Assembly (NCBI RefSeq): GCF_023278565.1
Contig: NC_064678.1
Location: 1-64,000, forward strand
DNA length: 64,000 nt
From: Colletotrichum lupini
Lineage: Eukaryota > Ascomycota > Sordariomycetes > Glomerellales > Glomerellaceae
Direction: 5' to 3'
Both the position numbers and the translations under genes were made by a program. Under the pieces are notes generated by a model, which ran no database searches, was not told the DNA's origin, and worked only from the letters and a program-made list of their open reading frames with translations. Of this stretch, positions 34,005-45,300 are shown in pieces (the first letter of the stretch is position 1; each line of letters begins with the position of its first letter).

Positions 34005-34828
34005 TAAGTCGGAACACCCCCATTCGGCCACCCCCCCCATTCGGCCACCCTAAAAATCCCTCCTAGCCCCCCTAGTTAAAATCCTACCCTCAATCTATAA
34101 ACTACTATAATAATTATAATTATTGTCTAAACGAATTTCTTTTTAATATATATATTCTTTATTATACTATAGTATTATATACCGAAAATAAAGTTATTTA
34201 AGCGCTCGAGGTAATTAGAGTTAGTACTTTAGTTAAGAGGGCCTTAATTAAGTTCGGTATTCTAAGGAGTATACTTCGGAATTATTAATAAGGTTAATAA
34301 GCTAAAATAATTACTTTTACTAATTAATAAAGGCTTCCCCCTTAGTAAGAAAATAGGCTAACTAAATAAGTTTATATTTAATATATTCTAAGAGTTATAT
34401 TAACTTATAAATAAGTTAAAAAATTCGCTAAATAAGTTTTATAAGCTTAGGGGGATAATTATCTTTTTAAAAAAAGATAAATAAATACTTTTTTAAAATA
34501 GAACCTATTTATTAAGGTTTAAAAAAGTCGTTTAATAAATTTAAAGCGTATTAATAAAATATTTACTAAAGTAATTAGGCCCTAGTTCCGATTACTTAAT
34601 ATTCTAAAGATTAAGGATATTAAATAAGTTAATAAATATAATATAAATAAGATTAGTATTTTTAAGGGTAAGGGATTTAATAGGCTAGTTTTAAGTATAA
34701 CTAAGACTAACGTAGTATAGAAAAAAGATCCTAAATCGCGTTCTTAGATCTTTATTATTAAATATATTTTTATTAATAATAAAGCTATTAAACTATTACT
34801 AATTTATAAGGGAAAGTCGGTCTAATAG

Positions 34829-35342
34829 TGTTACGAAGGTAACTTTGTTTACCTTATTATTCGCCTTATTATCAATATTACGTAAGCAAACTATATACCA
34901 TATTAATCTACGATTTCTGTAGATTATTATAGGTATTGATTATGTAAGCAATACTGCTTATATAAGCTTACGTGAGCAATGGAAAGTACTGGAAGATAAC
35001 TGAATAATCTGGAATTTACTCGAGGCGGAATTACGTACTACGATTACGCATTCACTTACGTATATGCTTATTAATTATATCATAATTAATAAGCAATGGA
35101 ATATTCTAGTAGGAGGTTTTTATGCCTATATGTAGGCGTGTATTTGCCTACCTAGACCTTTCGTTAAGCAAGCAACTTCTCATATAGTAATTCAACTATA
35201 TTACTCTCTTTATTATAAAAACCTCTTTTATATACGCTTATATCCCCTTTATTCATATATTCTTGCTTCTATATGAATATTCACTCTTTATATTCTTTAT
35301 AAGAATATCCCGCATTACCTCGTCAAAGCTATACGTGCTAGA
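34829..35342 (+). repeat. Copia 5' LTR
   Basis: 514 bp from TGTTACGAAGG to ACGTGCTAGA. It holds several short palindromes around ACGTAAGC and TAGATTATTATAGG-type sequence. It is identical to the 3' copy in every part I compared. Confidence 0.95.
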
Positions 35343-35356
35343 GGTTATGAGCCCAG
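35343..35356 (+). promoter_or_regulatory. Primer-binding site: anticodon arm of initiator tRNA-Met (half-tRNA primer)
   Basis: GGTTATGAGCCCAG abuts the LTR. Its reverse complement CTGGGCTCATAACC is the 5' stem, CAT anticodon and loop of eukaryotic initiator tRNA-Met rather than its 3' end. That is the arrangement of Drosophila copia, whose minus strand is primed from a cleaved tRNA-iMet half. The tRNA sequence is from general knowledge; the match was made by eye. Confidence 0.72.
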
Positions 35357-35813
35357 TTATTATATAACTGAGGTTTTATATACTTAAGTGAATATTATTC
35401 ACTTATCCGAGCTCTTCTATTTTTATTTGCCCATATTATACCTATTATCATTTAGGTATATGCCTTTATCCGGTATATGCATATCCATATATCGAGATAC
35501 CTTACTCCGCCCAAAATCACTTTTTCGAATTCGAAAATTCGAAATCGACCTTTATATTTAATAAAGGATTTATATATATAAAAAGGCAGACGAAGTGTAA
35601 GCCCTTTTTATACTATATACTTACTTTTATTAAATATCTATTTATAAGAAAAAGAAGTCAAAATAGACTTTGTCTTATATATATTTTTTGACTTGAAATA
35701 AGTCTATTTTCAAGCTTAAAAACAAGCTTGAATTCTAAGCTTAAAGTAAGCTTATTTATACTAGGAACAATACTAGTATATATTTATATTATATATATTC
35801 TAAAATATATATA

Positions 35814-38800
35814 ATGGCGGATATTATTAAGGCAATTACAGGCTGCCTTATGCCTGAAAATCAACGCCTAAAAGGTAGTCAAAATTGGACTACTTGGCTT
35901 TCTACTCTTCATATTTATCTTCGACTTTTGAAATTAAATACCTATTTCGAAGTTGAAAACGAATATGAAAATATTACTGAAGAGCAAAAAACCCAATCCT
36001 TATTATTAATAAGGCAAAATATTCAACCTGAGCCTCTTTCACTTATTTTTGATCAAATTGATCCAAAAGAGGCTCTTAATACCCTTAAAGCATCCTATGA
36101 GGGTACAGGACCAGTTCTACGTCAACAATTATACCTCGAATTCCACGCTATTAGATTGGAGCATTTTAATAGCTTAAATGAGTTTATTAGCTCATTTAAA
36201 AGCTATATTTCCAAATTAAAAAGCGTAGGAGCTATTATTGAGGATATAGACCAAAAAACGGTCTTTATATCAGCCCTAACTAATATCTTTCCGATTTGGG
36301 CTGATCGTCAAAGGTCTAATTTAAGACTTAAAGAGCCCCCTACTTTAGAGGCTCTTATTACGGATATATTAGACGAAAATAGGAGAGAAATCGATACTCC
36401 TATGTCTAGTAATACTATTAAGAGTAATAAATACTCTCGAAATAAGTATAATAAGTCTAAGACTTATTATAAGCAAAATACCAACCCAAATACCAACCCA
36501 AATAAGCCCTCAAATTACCCAAATAAGCCCTCAAATAAGCCCTCATATCAACCCAAACCAAACCAACCCCGAAACCAGCCCCGAAACCAACCAAACCAGC
36601 CCAATCTTTTTACGAAAAACCAACGCCCACATGGAGATTTGAACCCTCAGCCCTTACAATCAAGGAATTATATGGTTAGTGGTTCCGACCACTATACCAT
36701 AGACCCACTTGATGAAAATTATCAACCTTTTCTCCCTCATATATTACCCAACTCGACTCCAAATGATAATTTGGGCCTTTCGGGAGAAAATACCAATAAT
36801 TCGGCTAATATGGGCACAAATACAACTGAAAGGTGGTTGTATGATACGGGTTCAACAGTCCATATTACTAATAGTATGGATTTATTCGAAAATTTCGATA
36901 ATAGGGACAATTTACCCCCTATTCGAACCGGAGCTGGCCCAGTTTACCCACAGGGTATTGGGGACTTAATTTTACCTATCTATTTACGGGGTAAAATTAT
37001 ACCTATAAGGTTAAAAAATACCTTATATATTCCAGAATTCCCACTTAATATCTTTTCAGGTATATTACACTACAAAAATGGTGGATATATTGAAAAGAAT
37101 TATTTAGTGGATTCTGAGGGCAATGTATTTGCTTATTTGGATTTCAAAAGGCATGGATTTTTCCTTAATATTGCTTGGAAAAATCGAAGGCCTACTACAG
37201 GGTACCAACAAAACGATTTGGACCCTAAAAATCAGTATTTGGATCTAAAAAATATTTTAGAATCCATTCAAAATTCTCTTCATAATATTACTATTAATAA
37301 TAGTAATATAGAGAAAAATACTGATTATTTATCTGAAAATTCAGATAATCAGGCCTATTCAATCACCCAGGAATGGCACGAAAAATTAGGTCATCCTTCT
37401 TACCCTTATTTATTAAAAACTGCGAAAATAACTAAGGGAATTCCTTTAGACAAATTAAAGGAAAAAGACCTAAATTGCCCGAGCTGTACTACAGCTAAGT
37501 TAACTAGGCAACAGCCTAAAATTAACTATAATCGGGCATTATTTCCACTAGAAAGGGTCTGTATTAATACAGTTAAAATTACCCCTACTACTATTAGTGG
37601 AAATAATTACGCTATTCCGTTTACGGATGATTTTACTGGTTTTCGAGATGTTGAATTCTCAAAAACCAAAGAGAATATAATTAATATTCTCAAAAACAAA
37701 CTGGAATTTTATTTTAACCAGTTTAATTCCTACCCTAAGTATATACGCTTAGATAATGGTACGGAATTCAATATAGGGGAATTATTACCCTATATTAACG
37801 AAAAAGGCATTATTTTAGAGCCTTCAACGCCCTATACGCCCGAGCAAAATGGTATAGCCGAAAGGACTAATAGGGCCCTTATCGAAAAGGCTAGAACTAT
37901 TTTATTAGCAGAGAAATTACCCCTATATTTATGGGACGTAATTTTGAAAGAATTAACTAAATTAGTTAATTTTACCGCTAATATACGCCTTGAAAAGACC
38001 CCTATGGAGGCTTTTCTCGATTATTTCTTCCCAAAAAGAAATAATAAGCCGGATTTATCTAATCTAAGAAAAATCGGCTCTAGGGTACTTATTTATTACC
38101 CTACTCAAAAGCGAGTCACTTCGAATAAAATGTATACCTATACTCAAAATGGTATATATTTAGGAAAAGAAGGTAATAATATATATGTTATATATTGCCC
38201 TTCTAATCCTTTTCGATCTCGATTATTACGGACTTCGCATATTCGATTTATTCAAAATAATAGAATAGAGGGGGTAGAAAGCGTAAATCCTCCTTTATAT
38301 TCTAAAATTTTTGATAAAATCGAAGATATTCAGGAAATACCTTCTAAAATAGAGGTATTAATTCCCAAATTATCTGAGGAAGAAAAATCTAAATATAAAG
38401 ATTTTACTCAGAGTATTACCCTACCTCCAGAGCCTAATACACTAAAACAGGCTCTAAATAGCTCAGAAAAATCAGAATGGTTAAAAGCTATATATTCTGA
38501 GCTAGAGGTTATTATTAAAAAGGGTACTTTATTAGCTATAGACCCAAATAAGGTCTATAAAGCTAATAAAAATCCACTATCTACTAGATGGGTCTTTAAA
38601 CGAAAAATCAATATTAATACTGGTAATATTGATAAATATAAGGCCCGATTAGTAGTTAGAGGCTTCGAACAACAGTATGGAGTCGATTATTTCCAAACTT
38701 TTGCTTCTGGAAGTAATCCTACTACCTATAGGGTACTTATAGCCCTATCTGCCCCTTTAAACTGGCATATACACCAAATTGACGTTATTGGTGCCTTTTT

Positions 38801-40061
38801 AAATGGGGATTTATTAGAAGAGGTATATATAGACCCTTCTAATATACCTTTAACTGAATTTTTTGAAAAATACCCTAATTTAAATACTATAAATTGGGAT
38901 AAATCAAAAAATCAGTTATTACAGCTTTTAAAAGCCTTATATGGGCTCAAACAAAGCCCTAGACAATGGCAACTAAAGCTGAAGTCTATTTTTAATAAAA
39001 TAGGCTTTTTACCTCTAAAATCCGATGAGGCTACCTATTTCAACCAGGATTTCAAAAATCCTGCTTTTATTGTTACCCACGTCGATGATTTCCTTATATT
39101 TAATAAAAATATTAAATATATAGAGGAAATTAAGGGTAAAATATCGAAATATATCGATATTAAAGACCTAGGCGAAGCCTCGAATTTCCTAGGCGTCAAA
39201 ATTACTAGAAATCGGTCTAATAAGACTATTTCTCTCTCTCAAAGTCATTATATTAAGGAAATTCTTAATAATAATGATTTTTCCAAAGCTAAAATCACTA
39301 ATATACCTATAAATCCGGGTATATTAAATAGTGATTTAGGGAACGAAAAAGATGACTATTTACCTTCAAAAGAGCTATTAAAGACCTACCAGCACCTAGT
39401 AGGATCTTTAATGTACGCTATGGTTGTGACTAGGGCTGATTTAGCTTTTTCAGTCTCTTTCGTCTCCCAATACCTCCATAAGCCCACTATTTACCTACTT
39501 AAGGTAGTAAAAGGTATTTATAGATACCTTAGTGGCACTATTCACTATAATATTACCTATAATGGTAATATTGGGCCTGTAGAATTAGTAGGCTATACTG
39601 ATTCTAACTGGGCCGGGTGTAAAAGTACTAGAAAATCAACTTCTGGGTACTTATTTACACTAAATGGAGGTCCGATTAGCTGGAAGTCTAAAAAACAGTC
39701 TACTATAGCACTTTCTACTACAGAGGCTGAATTTAATGGACTTCAGGAAGCTATTCGGGAAGCTATTTGGCTTCAGAATTTATTATCGGAAATAGGTTAT
39801 CAAGTTAAACCTATTACTATTAAAACCGATAATAATGGGGCATTATCTCTTGCTTATAATCCTGAATATCACCAAAGGACTAAGCATACTGCCCTATATT
39901 ATTATTATACTCGACAGGAAGTAGAAAAAGGGAATATTAAAGTAGAATATCTCCCTTCTACTATAATGCCTGCCGATGGGTTAACAAAACCCTTACCTCG
40001 GGTTAAACATAAGGAATTCGTTAAGCTAATAGGCTTAAACGATCCTAATAACCCTATTTAA
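35814..40061 (+). CDS. Copia gag-pol polyprotein (1,415 aa), intact
   Basis: Single frame with all expected domains. The gag region (about 1-290) has LLKLNTYFEVENE- and LYLEFHAIRLEHFNSLNEFI-type helices, then a Pro/Asn/Lys-rich stretch; I find no CCHC zinc knuckle. Aspartic protease: DTG at 344-346. Integrase: HEKLGHP with CPSC (zinc finger), then the core with Asp647 (LDNGTEF) and Glu683 (NGIAER). Reverse transcriptase: RWVFKRK, KARLVVRGF, QIDVIGAFLNG, YGLKQSPRQW and the catalytic pair Asp1091-Asp1092 (HVDDFL). RNase H: YTDSNWAG, STTEAEF, KTDNNGA, RTKHTALYYYY. The order protease-integrase-RT-RNase H defines Ty1/Copia. Codon use is strongly AT-biased compared with host genes. Gag residues about 270-300 are encoded by an antisense tRNA-like stretch. 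Confidence 0.96.
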   Translation: MADIIKAITGCLMPENQRLKGSQNWTTWLSTLHIYLRLLKLNTYFEVENEYENITEEQKTQSLLLIRQNIQPEPLSLIFDQIDPKEALNTLKASYEGTGPVLRQQLYLEFHAIRLEHFNSLNEFISSFKSYISKLKSVGAIIEDIDQKTVFISALTNIFPIWADRQRSNLRLKEPPTLEALITDILDENRREIDTPMSSNTIKSNKYSRNKYNKSKTYYKQNTNPNTNPNKPSNYPNKPSNKPSYQPKPNQPRNQPRNQPNQPNLFTKNQRPHGDLNPQPLQSRNYMVSGSDHYTIDPLDENYQPFLPHILPNSTPNDNLGLSGENTNNSANMGTNTTERWLYDTGSTVHITNSMDLFENFDNRDNLPPIRTGAGPVYPQGIGDLILPIYLRGKIIPIRLKNTLYIPEFPLNIFSGILHYKNGGYIEKNYLVDSEGNVFAYLDFKRHGFFLNIAWKNRRPTTGYQQNDLDPKNQYLDLKNILESIQNSLHNITINNSNIEKNTDYLSENSDNQAYSITQEWHEKLGHPSYPYLLKTAKITKGIPLDKLKEKDLNCPSCTTAKLTRQQPKINYNRALFPLERVCINTVKITPTTISGNNYAIPFTDDFTGFRDVEFSKTKENIINILKNKLEFYFNQFNSYPKYIRLDNGTEFNIGELLPYINEKGIILEPSTPYTPEQNGIAERTNRALIEKARTILLAEKLPLYLWDVILKELTKLVNFTANIRLEKTPMEAFLDYFFPKRNNKPDLSNLRKIGSRVLIYYPTQKRVTSNKMYTYTQNGIYLGKEGNNIYVIYCPSNPFRSRLLRTSHIRFIQNNRIEGVESVNPPLYSKIFDKIEDIQEIPSKIEVLIPKLSEEEKSKYKDFTQSITLPPEPNTLKQALNSSEKSEWLKAIYSELEVIIKKGTLLAIDPNKVYKANKNPLSTRWVFKRKININTGNIDKYKARLVVRGFEQQYGVDYFQTFASGSNPTTYRVLIALSAPLNWHIHQIDVIGAFLNGDLLEEVYIDPSNIPLTEFFEKYPNLNTINWDKSKNQLLQLLKALYGLKQSPRQWQLKLKSIFNKIGFLPLKSDEATYFNQDFKNPAFIVTHVDDFLIFNKNIKYIEEIKGKISKYIDIKDLGEASNFLGVKITRNRSNKTISLSQSHYIKEILNNNDFSKAKITNIPINPGILNSDLGNEKDDYLPSKELLKTYQHLVGSLMYAMVVTRADLAFSVSFVSQYLHKPTIYLLKVVKGIYRYLSGTIHYNITYNGNIGPVELVGYTDSNWAGCKSTRKSTSGYLFTLNGGPISWKSKKQSTIALSTTEAEFNGLQEAIREAIWLQNLLSEIGYQVKPITIKTDNNGALSLAYNPEYHQRTKHTALYYYYTRQEVEKGNIKVEYLPSTIMPADGLTKPLPRVKHKEFVKLIGLNDPNNPI
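36628..36707 (-). other. Antisense tRNA-like stretch within Copia gag
   Basis: On the minus strand: A-box-like TGGTATAGTGG, a D stem TGGT pairing with ACCA around a GG-containing loop, and a B-box-like GGGTTCAAATCTCC. Spacing suits a tRNA of roughly 75-80 bases, but the acceptor stem does not pair. The plus strand reads GDLNPQPLQSRNY, which resembles the spurious peptides made when tRNA genes are translated backwards. Best taken as a captured and drifted tRNA. Confidence 0.5.
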
Positions 40062-40129
40062 CCTATATTATACCCCTAATATAGGTATTTATTTTCCTTA
40101 TATTTTTATGAATACTTTAAGGAAAATAC

Positions 40130-40205
40130 TCTAGGGTACCAAAAGATTGTTCTAGGGTACCAAAAAACTATTCTAGGGTACTAGAAATCTACTCTAGGGT
40201 ACTTG
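40130..40205 (+). repeat. Four-copy 21-bp tandem repeat (CTAGGGTAC) before the Copia 3' LTR
   Basis: CTAGGGTAC recurs at 40131, 40152, 40173 and 40194, an exact 21-base period, in the noncoding stretch between the pol stop and the polypurine tract. Confidence 0.9.
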
Positions 40206-40231
40206 GTTAGCTATTTCAACATAGCTAATAA

Positions 40232-40245
40232 GGCAAAAGAGGGAG
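40232..40245 (+). promoter_or_regulatory. Copia polypurine tract
   Basis: GGCAAAAGAGGGAG immediately precedes the 3' LTR, the expected place and composition for the plus-strand primer. Confidence 0.85.
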
Positions 40246-40759
40246 TGTTACGAAGGTAACTTTGTTTACCTTATTATTCGCCTTATTATCAATATTACGT
40301 AAGCAAACTATATACCATATTAATCTACGATTTCTGTAGATTATTATAGGTATTGATTATGTAAGCAATACTGCTTATATAAGCTTACGTGAGCAATGGA
40401 AAGTACTGGAAGATAACTGAATAATCTGGAATTTACTCGAGGCGGAATTACGTACTACGATTACGCATTCACTTACGTATATGCTTATTAATTATATCAT
40501 AATTAATAAGCAATGGAATATTCTAGTAGGAGGTTTTTATGCCTATATGTAGGCGTGTATTTGCCTACCTAGACCTTTCGTTAAGCAAGCAACTTCTCAT
40601 ATAGTAATTCAACTATATTACTCTCTTTATTATAAAAACCTCTTTTATATACGCTTATATCCCCTTTATTCATATATTCTTGCTTCTATATGAATATTCA
40701 CTCTTTATATTCTTTATAAGAATATCCCGCATTACCTCGTCAAAGCTATACGTGCTAGA
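40246..40759 (+). repeat. Copia 3' LTR
   Basis: 514 bp, same sequence and ends as the 5' LTR; followed by AATAG, the target duplication. Confidence 0.95.
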
Positions 40760-41024
40760 AATAGTAGTAGTTCCCCCTTAATCTTAAAAATCTTAATAAT
40801 TAGGAGTTTATAATAATAAATAATAAGTAAACTATAGACTAGACTACCCTTATATAGTTAAGAGTAGTCTTTTTATTATAAACTAAGCCCCCCCTAACTA
40901 AGGGACCTAACTTATAACTAGAGCCTTAATTATTAATTCTAAATAATTATAGGAATTATATAATGATAAAATTTATATAAGAGTACTATATTAATAACGT
41001 TTACTTATTATTTTTATTACTATA

Positions 41025-41538
41025 TCTAGCACGTATAGCTTTAACGAGGTAATGCGGGATATTCTTATAAAGAATATAAAAAGTGAATATTCATATAGAA
41101 GCAAGAATATATGAATATAGGGGATATAAGCATATATAAAAGAGGTTTTTGTAGTAAAGAGAGTAATATAGTTGAATTACTATATGAGAAGTTGCTTGCT
41201 TAACGAAAGGTCTAGGTAGGCAAATACACGCCTACATATAGGCATAAAAACCTCCTACTAGAATATTCCATTGCTTATTAATTATGATATAATTAATAAG
41301 CGTATACGTAAGTGAATGCGTAATCGTAGTACGTAATTCCGCCTCGAGTAAATTCCAGATTATTCAGTTACCTTCCAGTACTTTCCATTGCTCACGTAAG
41401 ATTATATAAGCAGTATTGCTTACATAATCAATACCTATAATAGTCTACAGAAATCGTAGATTAATATGGTATATAGTTTGCTTACGTAATATTGATAATA
41501 AGGCGAATAATAAGGTAAACAAAGTTACCTTCGTAACA
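41025..41538 (-). mobile_element. Solo LTR of the same Copia family, inverted
   Basis: 514 bp matching the Copia LTR in reverse orientation with a handful of substitutions (for example near 41370 and 41400). It is flanked by its own 5-bp duplication CTATA (41020-41024, 41539-41543). A solo LTR with intact duplication is the scar of recombination between the two LTRs of a full element, so an earlier copy once sat here. Confidence 0.93.
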
Positions 41539-42332
41539 CTATATACTTCTTATATTTTTTAGTTATTAAATATAACTATTTTTAGTCTTATTAAAATCTA
41601 TTATCAAAAGGAGCTTAATAAAGAGGATATAGTAAATAATTCTATTGTTATTAAAAAGCGGTACTTTTTAGCTTATTATATTATTACTTATTTACTTAGT
41701 TTAACGAGGGATAATATAAGAAATAGTTAGAGAGTAACTAGCTTATAACTACTTAATATAGCTATACTTCTTAGTAATTTTATAATATTATTTAGCCTAG
41801 CTATATTATTAAATAATATTATTAATACTAAGTAAATAATTATTAATATTACTAAAGTTATTAACTAAACTTTTATAATATCTATTATTAACTAGTTAAC
41901 TTTTAAAAAAGCTAGCGATTTTTATAAATAACTCAAACTATTTATAAAGCTTAGGCCTAATTATAATACTTAATATCTATTTTTTTATAAAATTAAAAAA
42001 GCCTTTAATAAGAAGTCCTTTTTATTAGCCTTATTTTAATAATAAGTTCGAGTTCTAAAAGCTAGAGTTAAGTATATAGCTCTTAAAAAAAAAGAGTATT
42101 TAAATAGACCTAAATACTAAGTTCGCTAATATTAGGGATATAAAGAGGGCTTAAGAAAATATTAACGAGCGTTTAATTAGTCCTAGTTAAACTATAGAGG
42201 TCGAATTACTTAGTAAGGGTAGTAATTATATTATAATAGTAATAAAAGGTAATTAATTAATTAACTATAGTTAGTAGCGATATACCTGGACCTACTTTTA
42301 ATAGGGTGGCCGAATGGGGGTGTTCCGACTTA

Positions 42333-45300
42333 ATTAGCAGTCTCACAGGAATAGGTACTGTGTAGATTTGGAGGCAGGAGCAGGTCGAGGCAAGGTAAGG
42401 TATCCGTGGCAGGAAATCCGTAACTGTCCTGATGTGCGTCTCAATGTTCTAGTGGAGTGCCACGGTACCTTCGTATGTGTGTGTGTGTGTGGTGGGCGGT
42501 TTTACTGAACTTCTGCTGCGGGAGGTGGGTTTTGGAGCCGAGCTAAGGCGTGAGCTAAGGCATGCAGGTACGTATCGAGTGGGGTGGTCGGGTGTCACTC
42601 CCCGGGAGGGAAGGGAAGGTCTGGAAAGCTTGGGGGAAGGCAGGAGGGCACAAGGAAGAAAGGGACCACTGGCATATCGAGAGCGGAGAGCACGAGACTG
42701 GACGTCACGGCAAGGTCGGTGTTCAACCTACAACCACAGGCAAAGGGACACATCCGTATTCTAAATCAGAGTTTTGACAACGTATCTCGGGTTTTTGTTG
42801 GTACAGATACCTTTGAGATTCGAGGCTTCCGTGAATAAGCGGTGATTTCAGACCACAGCATCTACCTACAGTATGTTGAGGCCCCCTTCTTTCCCGTACC
42901 ATGGCGAAGCTAGCACCCGAGTGCACTTATTTTTTCTTCATTCGCACAGGGAAACAGCACATTGCCACGACTACCTGTTAAGTATCCGTATACGTACTAA
43001 GTACTCGTTTCCCAGTTGTTCAGTCCCTTTCCCATTCAGCCATGCATGCTCCGTACGTTCCTTGCGGCTGGGAATTCTTCGGGACACGAAAAAACATGGT
43101 AAACCGCTGGGGATTATGGTTGCAAGGGTGGACCAGAAATTCGAAATGGAAGGGACCACACTCAACCGCCGAGGGGCGAGGGGGTCGGGTGGGAAGTGGC
43201 CCCACTATCTCAGGTTCGAGAATGGAAAGAGATTTGAGGCGGGGTATCATCGATACGTACCTAGGTACCTTCCAGAGTGACCAGACCATGGCCATGCGGA
43301 AGGGACACTGGAAACCACTTGAAGTTGGGAAGGCTATGGGAAGGCTACCTAGGTAGACACGAGACTTTTGCAGCCAAGGAAACGTGCCTTTGAGATGTAC
43401 TTGCCTTTTGACAATGGTTCACCAGTCGTGTTAGAAATGAAAATAGCTTGGCCGGAGTCATCTGCACATCGAGCATGGAAAGTGTTTTCTCACTTCTGCA
43501 GCAACCTTGCTGGATTGGGACAGATCAAGGTAGCACGAGCAGTCGAGTACCTACCATAGTAGAGCAGGGCCTGGATCGTGGCAGGTGCATTCACTAATGC
43601 ATACCCCGTCTTCGAACCACAGGATTGCAGGTTTTCTCGGCGGTTTGTTGGCTGTTGGAGACCTGGAGATGGCGTTAGCCACCGCCAGGCTGGTTGGCAC
43701 CTGCAACCCGCACCCTCGAATCTGCAGTTCAGTACCAATCTGTCCCAATCGCATTCCTGTTGCACGCTACCTTACCTGGTAATGGAGCCCGGCGGGGAGA
43801 GCGATTGCAGCTGGCTGCAGTGCGGCACGAGGTGGTGGAGGCAATTATGATTTATCCGTATGGATATTTACGATAGTCTACCTAGGTAACTCGTGGGACG
43901 TTGCAATCAAGTATCTTTCTGCTCCGTAATAGTCCCCCTCACTAAAGTCCTAAACTCCAAGAGCCATTGGTTTGATATGAAGGGAGTCAAGGGGGGTCCA
44001 ATGTGGGGAGGTCTCGAATTGCGTGTCACTCTCACCAACTTGGCCAGTGGAGGCATGAAATTCGAGGGAGGAGGGGCTGGCCAGTAAGTACCTAAGGTAC
44101 CCTACCTACGTGCTTGCCCTCCTCTATATAGGTAGTACCTTAGGGCTATATGGAAGGTACTCACCTCACTGTCAACTCTGGACAAGCTGCGAAAGAGCAT
44201 GATCAGCCAGGCAGGCAGGCTAGAGGCAGGTGCGGCCCTTTTACGGTATCGTCCTTCCTGCCGGTTCGCTCAGCCCAATTGCTTCCCGAGACAACGTCAC
44301 AGTATCGGGGCAGGCAAGAACGATCCATTGTGACTGCGAGGCAGGAGGAAAAGGGTCTGGACCGGGCAAGCCACGTGCCTCGACCCGGCAGCATCTTGCC
44401 ACTCTTGTCTCTGGAATTGTTTGTCAACGACTCGGACTTGGTGTCGACCAAGATGCCATATTGCCTGCGAAATTTTCTATCTGGTGAATTTTTCCGTCCC
44501 CTCATCGGCCCAGGAAGCGCCCATATTGCCAGATGAACCCAGTCACACCACCCATTCGACATTTCAGGGGACAATTGCCATTGGCTATCCGTCAACTATT
44601 TCATCGAGCCTGCTGCAATCGACTACATACCTACGGATACCTACCTGCACAGTAAGGTAGCCGATCTCAGAAGCCTCCCCGGAGCGCCCCAGGAATAATG
44701 TCAACGGATTATAACCGTCCAAGCCGCCCTTCTTGATTCCTGCCTCAAGCCTGGGTCGATGCCAGTCGAGACCAAGCCGTTGGGCCAATGATATCTACAA
44801 AAAACGCCTTTGCCGTTTCCCGACATGTTTGGTTTCTCCATACCTTTCTCCAGAGCCCACATCTCCGTCCCTCGTGGGCCGGCACCACTCCTCACAGTCT
44901 CACACACTTGCCGTTACAATTGGGGTCTCTTCCGGTCTTTGATGGGCTGCCGCGTTGACCACATTTTCGGCATCATGTCGCGGGACACGTCGATTCAACA
45001 CCACTCATACAAATAATGCGCTATCTACGTATATCCCGCGCTCTTCCGTCAAAAGTGCTGGCCAACCCTAGCGCTGGCTTTTCTTTCGCGCCGCTTGTTG
45101 CGTCCGTCCAATCATCCGCCCCGCTTGTCGCTCCTCTCCCCTACCGGTTTGAGACCAGTGACCTGCCAGCCAGTCAGTCTCAAGATGTCCCGCTATCCAC
45201 ACCATCAGTGAGCTGGGATCCAGGAACACGACCAAGATCTCATCCACACACCGTGCCACCACCCACACGGAGTAAAGGCTGTGCTAAATCGAGACGGGCG

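Larger units (their letters stand above)
34829..40759 (+). mobile_element. Full-length Ty1/Copia LTR retrotransposon, apparently intact (5,931 bp)
   Basis: Two 514-bp LTRs (34829-35342, 40246-40759) read as identical by eye, and the element is flanked by a 5-bp duplication AATAG (34824-34828, 40760-40764). A primer-binding site follows the 5' LTR directly, a purine tract precedes the 3' LTR, and one 1,415-codon gag-pol frame is open throughout. It sits inside a RIP-ruined DNA transposon, yet shows no RIP-type stops itself, so it arrived after that mutation phase. It may still be mobile. Confidence 0.95.
34007..42330. mobile_element. Degraded Fot1/pogo-like (Tc1/mariner) DNA transposon, host of two nested insertions
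   Basis: Perfect terminal inverted repeats of about 27 bases begin AGTCGGAACACCCCCATTCG at 34007 and, reversed, end at 42330. The flanks are TA (34005-34006 and 42331-42332), the target site of Tc1/mariner elements. Taking out the nested Copia element and the solo LTR with their duplications leaves about 1.87 kb, the size of Fot1-type transposons, whose repeats also start with AGT. The interior (34080-34823, 40765-41019, 41544-42290) is extremely AT-rich with no frame, as after RIP, so the transposase cannot be read. The left end has a local duplication of CATTCGGCCACCCCC. The superfamily rests on ends, TA site and size, not on protein. Confidence 0.82.
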
